Source: a virus. Taken from it: a stretch of DNA of 23,210 nt. This document shows, piece by piece, positions 1 to 8,125 of this stretch; position 1 is the first letter of the stretch; each line of letters starts with the position of its first letter. The position numbers and the translations under genes were made by a program. Where the stretch lies: positions 1-23,210 of IMG/VR virus record IMGVR_UViG_3300001847_000533; one strand, 5' to 3'. The notes beneath the pieces are model-generated. The model was not told where the DNA came from and ran no database searches. It worked only from the letters and a program-made list of their open reading frames with translations.

Positions 1-94
1 AGGTTCTCAAGGTTCTCAAGGACCATCTGTTTCTGGAAACTCAAACATTACTGCTTATATTGGCACAGGTACAAGAAATGGTCCAGTATCATAA
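1..94 (+). CDS. C-terminal end of a tail-fibre-like protein (partial)
   Basis: Only the last 30 codons and the TAA stop are present, reading in frame from base 2. The visible peptide begins with collagen-like Gly-X-Y triplets (GSQGSQGPS) and ends in GTRNGPVS. Gly-X-Y stretches are common in phage tail-fibre and adhesin trimers. The next gene follows nine bases later behind a GAGGA ribosome site, so this is probably the first visible member of the left operon. Identity as a tail fibre is inferred from the triplets and from T4-like context; the rest of the gene is outside the window. Confidence 0.5.
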   Translation, partial: GSQGSQGPSVSGNSNITAYIGTGTRNGPVS

Positions 95-103
95 GAGGAA
101 AAA

Positions 104-517
104 ATGAATATTCAATACAAAATAGTAGAAGTTTGGCCTAATGATCATGCAATAGTTGTTCGTTATTATACTGATAATTTACCAGAAACAGAATTATTAT
201 CTTCTCCAGAATTGAGAGAAGATGGAACACCTGTTAGATGTAGAACAGATGTTTCTATTACTCTTCCTATTCCAGAACCATCAGAAGAAGAATTGAATAA
301 ACTTATTATGCTCAATTGCCCATTATCTTTTTTTGAAATACAAAAGAAAATAAAAGATCCTAATATTAATACGTCTATGTCACTAAGTTCATCTCTTTTA
401 AACAAAGAAAAAGTGGCAACAGAAGCAGAGATCATAGAATTGTTGAAACCACCAATGCCATCTGAAAACTCACCACTTACTGATGCAGAAATTGAAGAAC
501 TAATTCAAAAACTTTAA
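104..517 (+). CDS. Small conserved-type protein beside the tail fibre, function unknown
   Basis: A 137-residue soluble protein with no signal peptide or membrane segment. The N-terminal half looks like a beta-rich fold (VVRYYTDN, then a DGTPVRCRTD stretch). The C-terminal half is acidic and helical, with Pro-rich linkers (PIPEPSEEE, PPMPSENSP). Similar small proteins lie next to tail-fibre genes in marine T4-like phages, so a fibre accessory or chaperone role is possible; this rests on memory and position, not on a diagnostic motif. The ATG has a good GAGGA site. Its TAA overlaps the next ATG (TAATG), implying translational coupling with the first PP-loop gene. Confidence 0.7.
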   Translation: MNIQYKIVEVWPNDHAIVVRYYTDNLPETELLSSPELREDGTPVRCRTDVSITLPIPEPSEEELNKLIMLNCPLSFFEIQKKIKDPNINTSMSLSSSLLNKEKVATEAEIIELLKPPMPSENSPLTDAEIEELIQKL

Positions 518-1557
518 TGACAATATTTTGGTATGATAATGATAAAAACGTCTATAGAACACATATAGATGCTTTAAAATCTGGAAAACAATGTTACATA
601 TATTACAATGATACATTATATGGTTCTGTTGATTGGAAGACAGAACCATCTTTTTCATTGAAAGAATTATACAAATTAAGAGCACAAGAAATAAGAGATT
701 CCTATGAAAGAGTTATCTTGTGTTTATCTGGCGGAATAGATTCTCGGAATGTTCTGGAATCATTTTATTATAACAATATACACATAGATGAAATAATATC
801 TGTAGGTGCATTTTCACAAGATGAATTTTTTGGATCAGATGAAAACAATAATCGAGAAATATATGTAAATGTGAAACAATTTTTGAATGAATTGACTTTA
901 CCAAATACAAAATTCACTATCATAGATTATACAGAAATGTTTAGTGATCCAAAAAGATTTGATACGATCAAAAATTTAGAAGAATATTGGTACACTGATT
1001 TAGGTTGTTGGAAAAGTTTACATAATTTATATTGGAAAGACTTGAAAAAATACTTAATAAAAGATAACAAGAAAACATGTTATGTAATGGGGACTGGAAA
1101 AACAAGAATAGATTTTACACAAAACGACCCTTTTGTTTTTTTCGATGAAACTGATTTAACTGACTATGGTTTCAATTATTCTGATGAAAACTTACATAGA
1201 GAAAATTTCTATTGGGGTAATACAAAAGTTTCTATAGAAATAATTAAAAAACAAGCATATACAATGTTGAATGCTTATAAGATCATGAATAATACATCTT
1301 TTTTTCTAAAATACATGAAAATATATGATAGAATAATTTATGATATAAAAACCCCTTTATATATGCCAACGAAGAAATCCAATACATTTCTTTTAAGTAT
1401 ACGAGATGAATTTATAAAAAGGAAAATGAACTCTGAAATATTTAAATATTATGCTGAAGGATTGAAAAAAATGTCATGTGATATTGGTTTGAAACACAAA
1501 ACACACATATCTAGAAAATATTATCTAAGTCATGACGAAAATACTAATCTTTTCTGA
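517..1557 (+). CDS. PP-loop ATPase-fold protein A (SGGIDS), 346 aa
   Basis: The PP-loop signature SGGIDS sits at residues 71-76 after a hydrophobic strand (VILCL). This is the ATP-pyrophosphate-binding loop of the N-type ATP pyrophosphatase/AANH superfamily (asparagine synthetase, QueC, TilS/TtcA, NAD synthase), which adenylates a substrate before amide, nitrile or thio transfer. Lead-in residues EPSFSLKELYKLRAQEIR and the following NNIHIDEI closely match the protein at 3867-5006, so the two are paralogues. A second shared element near residue 190 is GTGKTRIDF here and GCDKPRFLI there. No glutaminase domain and no Cys-based thiolation motif is visible, so the product chemistry cannot be named. 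The start is fixed by TAATG overlap with the upstream gene; the end overlaps the radical SAM gene by 26 bases. Confidence 0.85.
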   Translation: MTIFWYDNDKNVYRTHIDALKSGKQCYIYYNDTLYGSVDWKTEPSFSLKELYKLRAQEIRDSYERVILCLSGGIDSRNVLESFYYNNIHIDEIISVGAFSQDEFFGSDENNNREIYVNVKQFLNELTLPNTKFTIIDYTEMFSDPKRFDTIKNLEEYWYTDLGCWKSLHNLYWKDLKKYLIKDNKKTCYVMGTGKTRIDFTQNDPFVFFDETDLTDYGFNYSDENLHRENFYWGNTKVSIEIIKKQAYTMLNAYKIMNNTSFFLKYMKIYDRIIYDIKTPLYMPTKKSNTFLLSIRDEFIKRKMNSEIFKYYAEGLKKMSCDIGLKHKTHISRKYYLSHDENTNLF

Positions 1558-3058
1558 TTGTTTCATCTATAATGAAAAGCAATATATGAAAACATCATCA
1601 TCAATGAGATTGTCTTATTCATTGAGAAAATATGGTAATAATGTAAAACAGATTTTCCAATTCATGTCTTTTACCAAAGATGAAATTAAATACATGATAA
1701 CATCATACAAACCAGACATTATCTGTATCAGTACATCTTTTTTATCAAACACAAATCATAGACATAATATACTGAAACAAGGAAGTACTATAGGATATCA
1801 CTGGGGAAAATATGAAAATTTTGAAAAGATATTAAGTATATGTTATTATGGAAAATTGTTTGGTAGTAAAGTAATTGTAGGTGGTTGGGAAGTAACAATT
1901 GATACTTTGAAAACCAATGATAAGAAAAAATATGCATATCAATATCTAAAGAATTATGTTGATTTGTTTGTGATTGGTGATGGTTGTGACATCATACAAA
2001 AAATTGTTATTAATGATAAAATAAACACTTTTACGATAAACGGATTAACAGCAACAGCAGGAACAACTTTAGATTTTGAAGATAAAGCATCATCTGGTTC
2101 AAAAGATGATATAATACTTGATGATGAGGCATTGATAACAGAATTATCAAGTGGTTGTATATTCAGCTGTTCTTTTTGTAATTATTCTATGTTAGGTAAA
2201 AAGAAAAATGAGTATGTCAGATCATATGATAGTTTGAAAACAGAAATTGTGAATAACCACCATAATTTTAACACAAGATTTTATCTAATGACAGATAATA
2301 TCATGAATGATTATGATGAGAAAATGAAAATGCTTATTCGTATCAAACAAGAAACTGGCATTAATTTACGATGGACTGGATATGCTAGACTTGACAATAT
2401 AAAGGATGAAAAGGATGCTCTGTTAATTAAAGAATCAGGTGCTGCATCATTGACATTTGGTATAGAATCAATGCAAAAAACTGTAGGGCCTTATATAGGT
2501 AAAATGACGGATAAGACTAGATTATTAAAAAAACTAAACTTGTGTCGTGATGTTTTTGGAGATGATGTGTTGATAACAGCATTGTTCATTAATGGATTAC
2601 CAACAGAAACATTAGAATCTTGTGACGAAACTTTTTATTTTTTAAATTCTGATGAAGGCAGACATCTGATAGATTATTATTCATTTTCAACATTATACAT
2701 ATACAAAGATAATGATACGAAAAATGATATAAATAAGAAAAGGAATAACCCATTCAGAGATTATGAAATGATAAACAATTCAGATTATTGGAAAAGTCCT
2801 TGGGGAGAGAAAAAAGATTTTATCAACAAAACTCTTTTCTATGATAGTAATAAAAAATGTAAAAGTGATTATTTTGGAGGATTTAAATTACCAGCAGCAC
2901 ATAATGCTGGAATAAAAATAGAAGATGCCATTAAGATGAAAAGAAAGTTGCAAAAAACCCCAGACAATAATCTTGAAAAAGATATTCATGAACAATTAAA
3001 AACAAAAACAGAACAGAAAATAGCTGAGTATAAGGCCCTAGTTTTATCGAATGTTTAG
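1532..3058 (+). CDS. B12-binding-type radical SAM enzyme, 508 aa
   Basis: Residues 209-216 read CIFSCSFC, a CX3CX2C motif with C209, C213 and C216 as predicted ligands of a [4Fe-4S] cluster. A later GIES motif (FGIESMQ) is typical of the SAM-binding core of radical SAM enzymes. The first 160 residues resemble a cobalamin-binding Rossmann domain: KILIFSD strand, KPDIICIST, VIVGGWE, then VDLFVIGDG. The classic DxHxxG lower-ligand motif is not seen, so B12 binding in a base-off state or loss of B12 is possible. Such enzymes do radical methylation, methylthiolation or ring chemistry. The C-terminal third is charged and unassigned. The ATG lies 26 bases inside the preceding gene, and the Rossmann strand begins at once, which supports this start. 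It is co-transcribed with three PP-loop proteins. Confidence 0.9.
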   Translation: MTKILIFSDCFIYNEKQYMKTSSSMRLSYSLRKYGNNVKQIFQFMSFTKDEIKYMITSYKPDIICISTSFLSNTNHRHNILKQGSTIGYHWGKYENFEKILSICYYGKLFGSKVIVGGWEVTIDTLKTNDKKKYAYQYLKNYVDLFVIGDGCDIIQKIVINDKINTFTINGLTATAGTTLDFEDKASSGSKDDIILDDEALITELSSGCIFSCSFCNYSMLGKKKNEYVRSYDSLKTEIVNNHHNFNTRFYLMTDNIMNDYDEKMKMLIRIKQETGINLRWTGYARLDNIKDEKDALLIKESGAASLTFGIESMQKTVGPYIGKMTDKTRLLKKLNLCRDVFGDDVLITALFINGLPTETLESCDETFYFLNSDEGRHLIDYYSFSTLYIYKDNDTKNDINKKRNNPFRDYEMINNSDYWKSPWGEKKDFINKTLFYDSNKKCKSDYFGGFKLPAAHNAGIKIEDAIKMKRKLQKTPDNNLEKDIHEQLKTKTEQKIAEYKALVLSNV

Positions 3059-3066
3059 AGGAAAAA

Positions 3067-3870
3067 ATGATAATAGAAAACAATTGGTTAGTAACAAACA
3101 TTAAATCTAGATTACAAGATTCCTTTCTTGAATTTGATGTTAGTATTACAAACTACCCTTATAGTGTTGTTTCTTTTGAAACAGCATGTAACAATGTAGC
3201 AAAAAAGATTCAAAATCTAAATAAACCAATTTACATTGGATATAGTGGTGGTGCAGATTCAGAATTTGTTGTCAGACTATTTAATACTTTAAATATACCT
3301 TTTACCTCTATTACTGTCAAAGGTCCTGGAAATTTCTATGAGTATGAATATGCTTCATATTTATACAAAGAACTTCCAGAAATAAACAAGCATATCATAG
3401 AAATATCAGAAAGAGACTATGTTACTAATTATGTATATGTAACAAAGAAAATGAATTTTTCTGCACCAAATTTTATACCTTCTTATGTAGCAGCAAAATA
3501 TGCCAAATCACAAAATGGAATATACATCACAGGAGATAATGTTCTAGACGTTGGTTATGCAGAAAACAATCTTATGTTGGTCGGTTTTTGTGAATGGGAT
3601 TATTATTATGATGCTTTGATTGATGAAAATTTAGCAATTCCGTTTTTCCAATATGATTTACCTATAGTACGTTCTGTTGTCGATAAAATGAATATATCAG
3701 AATTAAGTTTCTTCAAAAACACTTTATATCAAACTAGTTTTAGACCCAAGTTATATGGTCATTATAAAAATGAAAAAATAAGAAATCTAATTAATAGAAT
3801 GGTACAAGAAACAGTTCGTAAGAATCCTCAAAAAGCATATAGTATACCAAATTTTCTCAGCATGATATGA
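3067..3870 (+). CDS. PP-loop ATPase-fold protein B (SGGADS), 267 aa
   Basis: The PP-loop SGGADS lies at residues 60-65 after the strand IYIGY. The downstream region has the expected alternating strands (FTSITVKGPG; KHIIEIS) and GIYITGDNVLDVGY, reminiscent of the second nucleotide-side loop of asparagine-synthetase-like folds. It is shorter than the two other PP-loop proteins here and does not align with them well outside the loop, so it is a distinct branch and not a recent duplicate. A strong GAGGA site precedes the ATG. The last four bases (ATGA) overlap the start of the next gene, so the two are probably translated in coupled fashion and may form a complex. Substrate unknown. Confidence 0.85.
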   Translation: MIIENNWLVTNIKSRLQDSFLEFDVSITNYPYSVVSFETACNNVAKKIQNLNKPIYIGYSGGADSEFVVRLFNTLNIPFTSITVKGPGNFYEYEYASYLYKELPEINKHIIEISERDYVTNYVYVTKKMNFSAPNFIPSYVAAKYAKSQNGIYITGDNVLDVGYAENNLMLVGFCEWDYYYDALIDENLAIPFFQYDLPIVRSVVDKMNISELSFFKNTLYQTSFRPKLYGHYKNEKIRNLINRMVQETVRKNPQKAYSIPNFLSMI

Positions 3871-5006
3871 TTCAACATATACGTGAATATGGTTGTTATT
3901 ATTATGATAATATGCCATATATAAATAAACTTGATGTTTTGGATGCTGCACTCCTTAAAAAAGACTATGATCCACAAATCAAATTTTGGTTTCATGATGA
4001 TGTTCTTAGTTATATTAATTGGACGATTGAGCCAGAATTGAGTTTAGATAAACTGTATAAAATTCGTGCTGAACAACTAAGACAAGAATTTGAATATTTG
4101 ATCCTAATGTATTCTGGAGGTTCTGATTCAAATCAAATTCTTCATACATTTGTAAAAAATAATATATATATTGATGAAATCCGTTCATATTGGCCCGAAA
4201 AAATTGCTAAAAAAATTAAACCAACAACCAATCCAAAAGATCCTAAAGGATTGCTTAGTGAATATCATTCAGTTATTCCTGAAATTCAAAAATTTGCCAA
4301 AATTAGTCCAAACACTAAAATATCAATATTAGATTATTCTGATGATATAAAAACAATAGTGAATGATAAGTTTATTTCAGATTGCGGCAAAAAACTTACA
4401 ATAGTCAATGGAGCAATATTTCAACAAGCAAAACAAAAAATAGAAGTAGAATATTTAAATAAAGACGTTGAAAATTTAAAAGGAAAGAAAGTTGGTGTTA
4501 TATATGGATGTGATAAACCTAGATTTTTAATAAACAATAATAGACTATATTATTACATTTCAGATATATCTAGAACATCATCATCTTTTTATCAGAAAGA
4601 AAGTTCAAACTTCACTCCTAAGATGTTTTTTTTAACTCGTGATTTACCAGATATTATGATAAAACAAAGTCATGTATTTTTGAAATATGTAAAATTGAAC
4701 CCATCTATATTACAAGTAGTAAAACAGGCACCTCACAAAATACCAGAAAGCACATTAATAAAAAGATTAATGTATCCTGATTATAATCCAAATATATATC
4801 AAAAAACAGGAAAACCATCAGGAGGCGATATAATTCTAAAAGATTGTCTTGAATATCAAAATATTTTTCAATTTTTAGATGAGAAAAATAGATTTATCGA
4901 TAATACTTATAGAAAAATAACTAATACAAAAAAACTTAATGATGGAACATATAATTCACCTCTTAGTGTAACAATATCTAAACCATATTATATTGGTTCC
5001 GTGTAA
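3867..5006 (+). CDS. PP-loop ATPase-fold protein C (SGGSDS), 379 aa, paralogue of A
   Basis: SGGSDS at residues 83-88 follows YLILMY. Around it, INWTIEPELSLDKLYKIRAE and KNNIYIDEI align with the protein at 517-1557, as do GCDKPRFLI and HVFLKYVKL further on (FFLKYMKI there). A and C are therefore a divergent pair from an old duplication. C has extra residues after the loop (Lys/Pro-rich segment TTNPKDPKGL) and a C-terminal Gly/Ser patch (KPSGGD). It overlaps gene B by ATGA and is the last + strand gene before a convergent junction. It is probably an ATP-dependent activating enzyme working with the radical SAM protein; the reaction is not deducible from sequence. Confidence 0.85.
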   Translation: MIQHIREYGCYYYDNMPYINKLDVLDAALLKKDYDPQIKFWFHDDVLSYINWTIEPELSLDKLYKIRAEQLRQEFEYLILMYSGGSDSNQILHTFVKNNIYIDEIRSYWPEKIAKKIKPTTNPKDPKGLLSEYHSVIPEIQKFAKISPNTKISILDYSDDIKTIVNDKFISDCGKKLTIVNGAIFQQAKQKIEVEYLNKDVENLKGKKVGVIYGCDKPRFLINNNRLYYYISDISRTSSSFYQKESSNFTPKMFFLTRDLPDIMIKQSHVFLKYVKLNPSILQVVKQAPHKIPESTLIKRLMYPDYNPNIYQKTGKPSGGDIILKDCLEYQNIFQFLDEKNRFIDNTYRKITNTKKLNDGTYNSPLSVTISKPYYIGSV

Positions 5007-5011
5007 TCAAC

Positions 5012-5036
5012 AAAAGCATATGTAATACATACTTTT
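5012..5036. terminator. Weak hairpin at the convergent junction
   Basis: Between two converging genes, the arms AAAAG/CTTTT and TATGT/ACATA pair around an AAT loop, with a two-base CA bulge on the left arm. T-rich bases follow in the + direction. It overlaps the stop codon of the - strand gene. It could act as a bidirectional terminator, but the stem is AT-rich and imperfect, so this is a tentative call. Confidence 0.35.
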
Positions 5037-5976
5037 ATTTGAAATTATTCAATATGTGTTTAGGTGTTTTTTTCATATCATCAATTATTTTTTCTGCTTC
5101 TGACCAAGATATATAATTAACAGCAATATTTTTTGATAATGCTTCTTCTATAAAATCATTATCATTCACTGCTAAATGAAACATTTTTCTTAATTCGTTT
5201 TGTGCAGTTTTTGGAATATTTGGTGGTGCAACATAAGGTCTTAATAAAAAAGACATTTGTTCAAATGCCAAAATTTCTTCTTTATTATTTGATGTGGATA
5301 ACTCAGCAATAGTTGGAACATTAGGCAAAGAACTATTTCTGGTAGAAAAATTTCCAAATTGCAATAAAATATGATACTTATTATCGAGTATCCAATTAGG
5401 TCTTGTTGCTCTCAATCCATTTAAGTTAGCAATTAAAGCATCAATTTCTTTTCTTTCAAAAGACAGTCTAACATCATTAACACTCTTATATCCTTGTATA
5501 TCTTTAATATTCCAATTTAATACTCTTTGTATGAAAGAAGAAGGTGATGCTATATCTATATTATTACTTCCAATTATGATTTCACCATCATATTTTTTAT
5601 GTGATAATAAAATTACAGCATCTTTTCTACCATCATCTACAGATCCCAACCATACAAAATTAGATGGATCATAATCGATATTTTGACCACCAATTATTCC
5701 TATCAATGGAATGTTTTTCATAAAAACACCGATAGTAGATCCATCTTTAGATGCAATATTATACAAATAATTAGCAGCAATAATACTACCAGCACCAGGA
5801 ATTATTTTATATTCTATCTTCTTGATATTGTTATTATGTTTTATAAAATATTTTGACAGAATTCTTGCTGTCATAGAATGAGTATCTTCTCCAGATGTAT
5901 TCATGACAATTGTTAAAGTATTTGCTTTAACTGTCACAACAGACATTATTAAAAATAAGAAAAACAATCTAATCAT
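5035..5976 (-). CDS. TctC/Bug-family periplasmic solute-binding protein
   Basis: The protein begins with a short basic n-region and hydrophobic core (MIRLFFLFLIMSVVTV) ending in VKA before Asn19, a plausible signal-peptidase I site, so the mature protein should be periplasmic. The body fits the substrate-binding subunit of tripartite tricarboxylate transporters: PGAGSIIAANYLY resembles the family ligand loop PGAGG..A, followed by DGSTIG, NFVWLGSV, and a late LPNVPTIAEL segment that matches the family's usual P..PT..E motif. The length of 313 residues is about normal, so it looks intact. No TctA/TctB membrane genes are present, so it would have to use host permease parts or act alone as a binding protein. 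It is last in the - strand operon, with GAGGA overlapping the upstream stop. Confidence 0.85.
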   Translation of the reverse strand: MIRLFFLFLIMSVVTVKANTLTIVMNTSGEDTHSMTARILSKYFIKHNNNIKKIEYKIIPGAGSIIAANYLYNIASKDGSTIGVFMKNIPLIGIIGGQNIDYDPSNFVWLGSVDDGRKDAVILLSHKKYDGEIIIGSNNIDIASPSSFIQRVLNWNIKDIQGYKSVNDVRLSFERKEIDALIANLNGLRATRPNWILDNKYHILLQFGNFSTRNSSLPNVPTIAELSTSNNKEEILAFEQMSFLLRPYVAPPNIPKTAQNELRKMFHLAVNDNDFIEEALSKNIAVNYISWSEAEKIIDDMKKTPKHILNNFK

Positions 5977-5983
5977 ATTATCC

Positions 5984-6595
5984 TCAACTAAATTTTGGAC
6001 CTAAACACCACACAACCAATGACCTTCTTTTACCTTTGGTAACTGGTGTTACTCTATGGCACATGAATGAAGGAAACAACAATGATCTTCCTTTTCTAGC
6101 AGGTAGAATTGCAGGTGTGTTTTGATTTCCAGTATTCAATTGAAACTCACCACCTTCAAAATCATCATTCAATAATAGGGTCAATGAAAGTTTTCTTATG
6201 TGATGTTGATCATATGATCCCATGCATGTATCCATATGCCAATCATAGTTACCATTCTTTTCTGCGTCATAAGTTGTATATTGAAATGAATCATAACCAT
6301 TCAAATTGAAATTATAAAACATTTCATTAGCACTTTGTAAAATAAAATTTACTTTATCAAATATCCAAGCAGTTTCTGGATTTCTATTATGAAAACCTAT
6401 ATTAGATATTCTAACCTTTTCAATTTCTTCTTTTGATTTCTCACCAAAAGTTGTTCCGTGAATAAGTTCTTTTGATTCACAATATTCTATCACTTTATTC
6501 AATTCATCATTACTGAATACATCATCCCAATAACACCATGGTTCAAATACGGTTGCTCTACGAATAGGATCATTGTAAATTGTTGTATATTTCAT
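5984..6595 (-). CDS. 2OG-Fe(II) oxygenase, prolyl-hydroxylase-like (PKHD type)
   Basis: The double-stranded beta-helix motifs are all visible: H120-x-D122 in YDWHMD, distal H180 in FMCHRVTPV, and the 2-oxoglutarate-binding Arg at R190 or R191 (GKRRSLVVW). These fit an Fe(II)/2-oxoglutarate dioxygenase of the P4Hc/PiuC type that hydroxylates a protein or small-molecule substrate. LTLLLNDDFEGGEF is the typical strand pair between the two iron-ligand motifs. At 203 residues it is near full family length. The start ATG overlaps the upstream stop as ATGA, and the N-terminus matches a broken paralogue at 8126-8290. 2OG oxygenases are frequent in marine T4-like phages, where their substrates are mostly unknown. 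Confidence 0.9.
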   Translation of the reverse strand: MKYTTIYNDPIRRATVFEPWCYWDDVFSNDELNKVIEYCESKELIHGTTFGEKSKEEIEKVRISNIGFHNRNPETAWIFDKVNFILQSANEMFYNFNLNGYDSFQYTTYDAEKNGNYDWHMDTCMGSYDQHHIRKLSLTLLLNDDFEGGEFQLNTGNQNTPAILPARKGRSLLFPSFMCHRVTPVTKGKRRSLVVWCLGPKFS

Positions 6596-7281
6596 TTCTC
6601 AAACATTCTCCAATTTTTTATAGGTTGTAATCCTAAGTGTTTTGCTATTTTTTCTTTATAAGTTAATATAATATCACCAGCAATAGAAATTCTTCTATTC
6701 TCAACATCGTTAATACCTTCTATTTTATTTGTAGACAATTCATCATGACCAATAGTATCGTGATTTAAAGTTGCTGGAAATACCATTAATTGACCATCTA
6801 TTGGTTTAAATTGCCATGTGTAAGAATTGAAAATGTCCCAAACATTATTTTCGTTGTTTATTTTACAAAAAGAAGTGAAAGGTTCATGTCTGAAAACATA
6901 ATTATAGAATCGGATTGAGTTATATACATTTTCTGGAACATGAACATAATAAACAAACGCAATATGAGCATCTGCATGATTATGATTTGGATTAGATTGT
7001 CCTCCAGTGATATTCAACCAAGATTTGACAATGTTGATATCAAATAATTCTGGATTTACATTGTAAGTTTTGATAAACTCTTTGATACAAGATACAACAA
7101 ATGTGTAAAGATATTTGTATCTATCATCATGGTGAATTGTTACATGACCGGTACTTTCATCTGAAACTCCTCTATCATTCAGATGATCAAAAACACTGTT
7201 GAAGAAAATATTTTTAAATTGTTTATGTTCATCATAATGAAATTCACTAACCAATACTGGAAATAATGCATGATTATTCAT
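6592..7281 (-). CDS. Putative 2OG-Fe(II) oxygenase, TIGR02466-like
   Basis: The pattern fits the small phage/bacterial 2OG-Fe(II) oxygenase group often labelled TIGR02466. It starts with a short LFPVLVSEF lead and has SWLNITGGQSNPNHNH (H100 and H102 as candidate iron ligands), then AFVYYVHVP. The strand QLMVFPATLNHDT holds distal H174, and NRRISIAGDI holds the candidate 2OG-binding Arg196/197. In family members the lead is usually followed by SGVYYL; here it is AFVYYV. The length of 229 residues is normal. It overlaps both neighbours by four bases (ATGA), so it is translationally coupled between the Rieske protein and the second oxygenase. Substrate unknown. Confidence 0.85.
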   Translation of the reverse strand: MNNHALFPVLVSEFHYDEHKQFKNIFFNSVFDHLNDRGVSDESTGHVTIHHDDRYKYLYTFVVSCIKEFIKTYNVNPELFDINIVKSWLNITGGQSNPNHNHADAHIAFVYYVHVPENVYNSIRFYNYVFRHEPFTSFCKINNENNVWDIFNSYTWQFKPIDGQLMVFPATLNHDTIGHDELSTNKIEGINDVENRRISIAGDIILTYKEKIAKHLGLQPIKNWRMFEK

Positions 7282-8114
7282 TTACAAATCCTATTTTCTT
7301 TAACCCATTTTCCAAAAATTACAGTTTGATCTTCCAACCTATTAATACTCTTTTTATATGGAATAAATCTTGTTTTTTGTTGCTCTGCTACAAAAACATC
7401 TTCACGAAACACATCCTCAATTTTATTGAAAATTTCTCTTTTTTCATTTGATATGATAGGGTCGTAGTATAGTTGTGTCATCCAACTATATCCTGTTTCT
7501 TTATTGATATCAAATGGAAAGGTAGAATTAATTGACAGACATCCTTTTGACCATTCTATGAATATGAATGGAAATACATATACCCACCATCCATCAGGAT
7601 GTTCCTGGTATATCCAACCATCACCATTTTCCAACTTAACATCATTAGGATCAACTTGTGTTGCTAACCAAGGATGTACTCCATTTTTCAATATATGAAG
7701 CAAATCTGCTTCAATTTCCATCAACCATAACCAATTGCCATTACTTTTACCTGTATAACAATGACTATACTTTAAATTAGTTTCTTTATAAACATCATCA
7801 ACCCATTTATGATCAGGTTCTATAAAATTTTGAAAAACAATCCCCGATTTACCAAGATTATGTCTATGGCAATTTAATTTATACAAACTATTGTTTGCAC
7901 TGCCATCATTATTAAATGTGAAACCATGCAATTTACACTTGATGTTTTTTTCATGATTTCCCACCTCTCCGATAGGATAAAATCTATGAGGGCATAATCT
8001 ATTAAATATCTTTATTTCATCTTCCACTTTGCTCATAATATATTCTTGTCCTATAAAAGGACCGTCTTGTAATGCAGATACATGTCCAATCACTTTTGGT
8101 AGTTTTTTAAACAT
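7278..8114 (-). CDS. Rieske-type [2Fe-2S] non-heme iron oxygenase-like protein
   Basis: The N-terminal Rieske domain has C41-x-H43 (CPHRFYPIGE) and C60-x2-H63 (CKLHGF), the four ligands of a Rieske [2Fe-2S] cluster. The C-terminal part contains D137-x2-H140 and H147 (ADLLHILKNGVHP), compatible with the mononuclear iron site of ring-hydroxylating and demethylating oxygenases, although the His spacing is wider than usual. At 278 residues it is short for an oxygenase alpha subunit. A reductase partner is absent and would have to come from the host. I place the start at the ATG with AAGGA seven bases upstream; the open frame extends five codons further to a GTG that lies within the remnant gene's stop region. 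It is in an operon with two 2OG-Fe(II) oxygenases. Confidence 0.85.
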   Translation of the reverse strand: MFKKLPKVIGHVSALQDGPFIGQEYIMSKVEDEIKIFNRLCPHRFYPIGEVGNHEKNIKCKLHGFTFNNDGSANNSLYKLNCHRHNLGKSGIVFQNFIEPDHKWVDDVYKETNLKYSHCYTGKSNGNWLWLMEIEADLLHILKNGVHPWLATQVDPNDVKLENGDGWIYQEHPDGWWVYVFPFIFIEWSKGCLSINSTFPFDINKETGYSWMTQLYYDPIISNEKREIFNKIEDVFREDVFVAEQQKTRFIPYKKSINRLEDQTVIFGKWVKENRICK

Positions 8115-8125
8115 AATATTTCCTT

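Noticed and set aside
166-435. A - strand frame opposite the small gene at 104-517
   Set aside because: No ribosome site or promoter, and the + strand gene is tightly chained to its neighbours.
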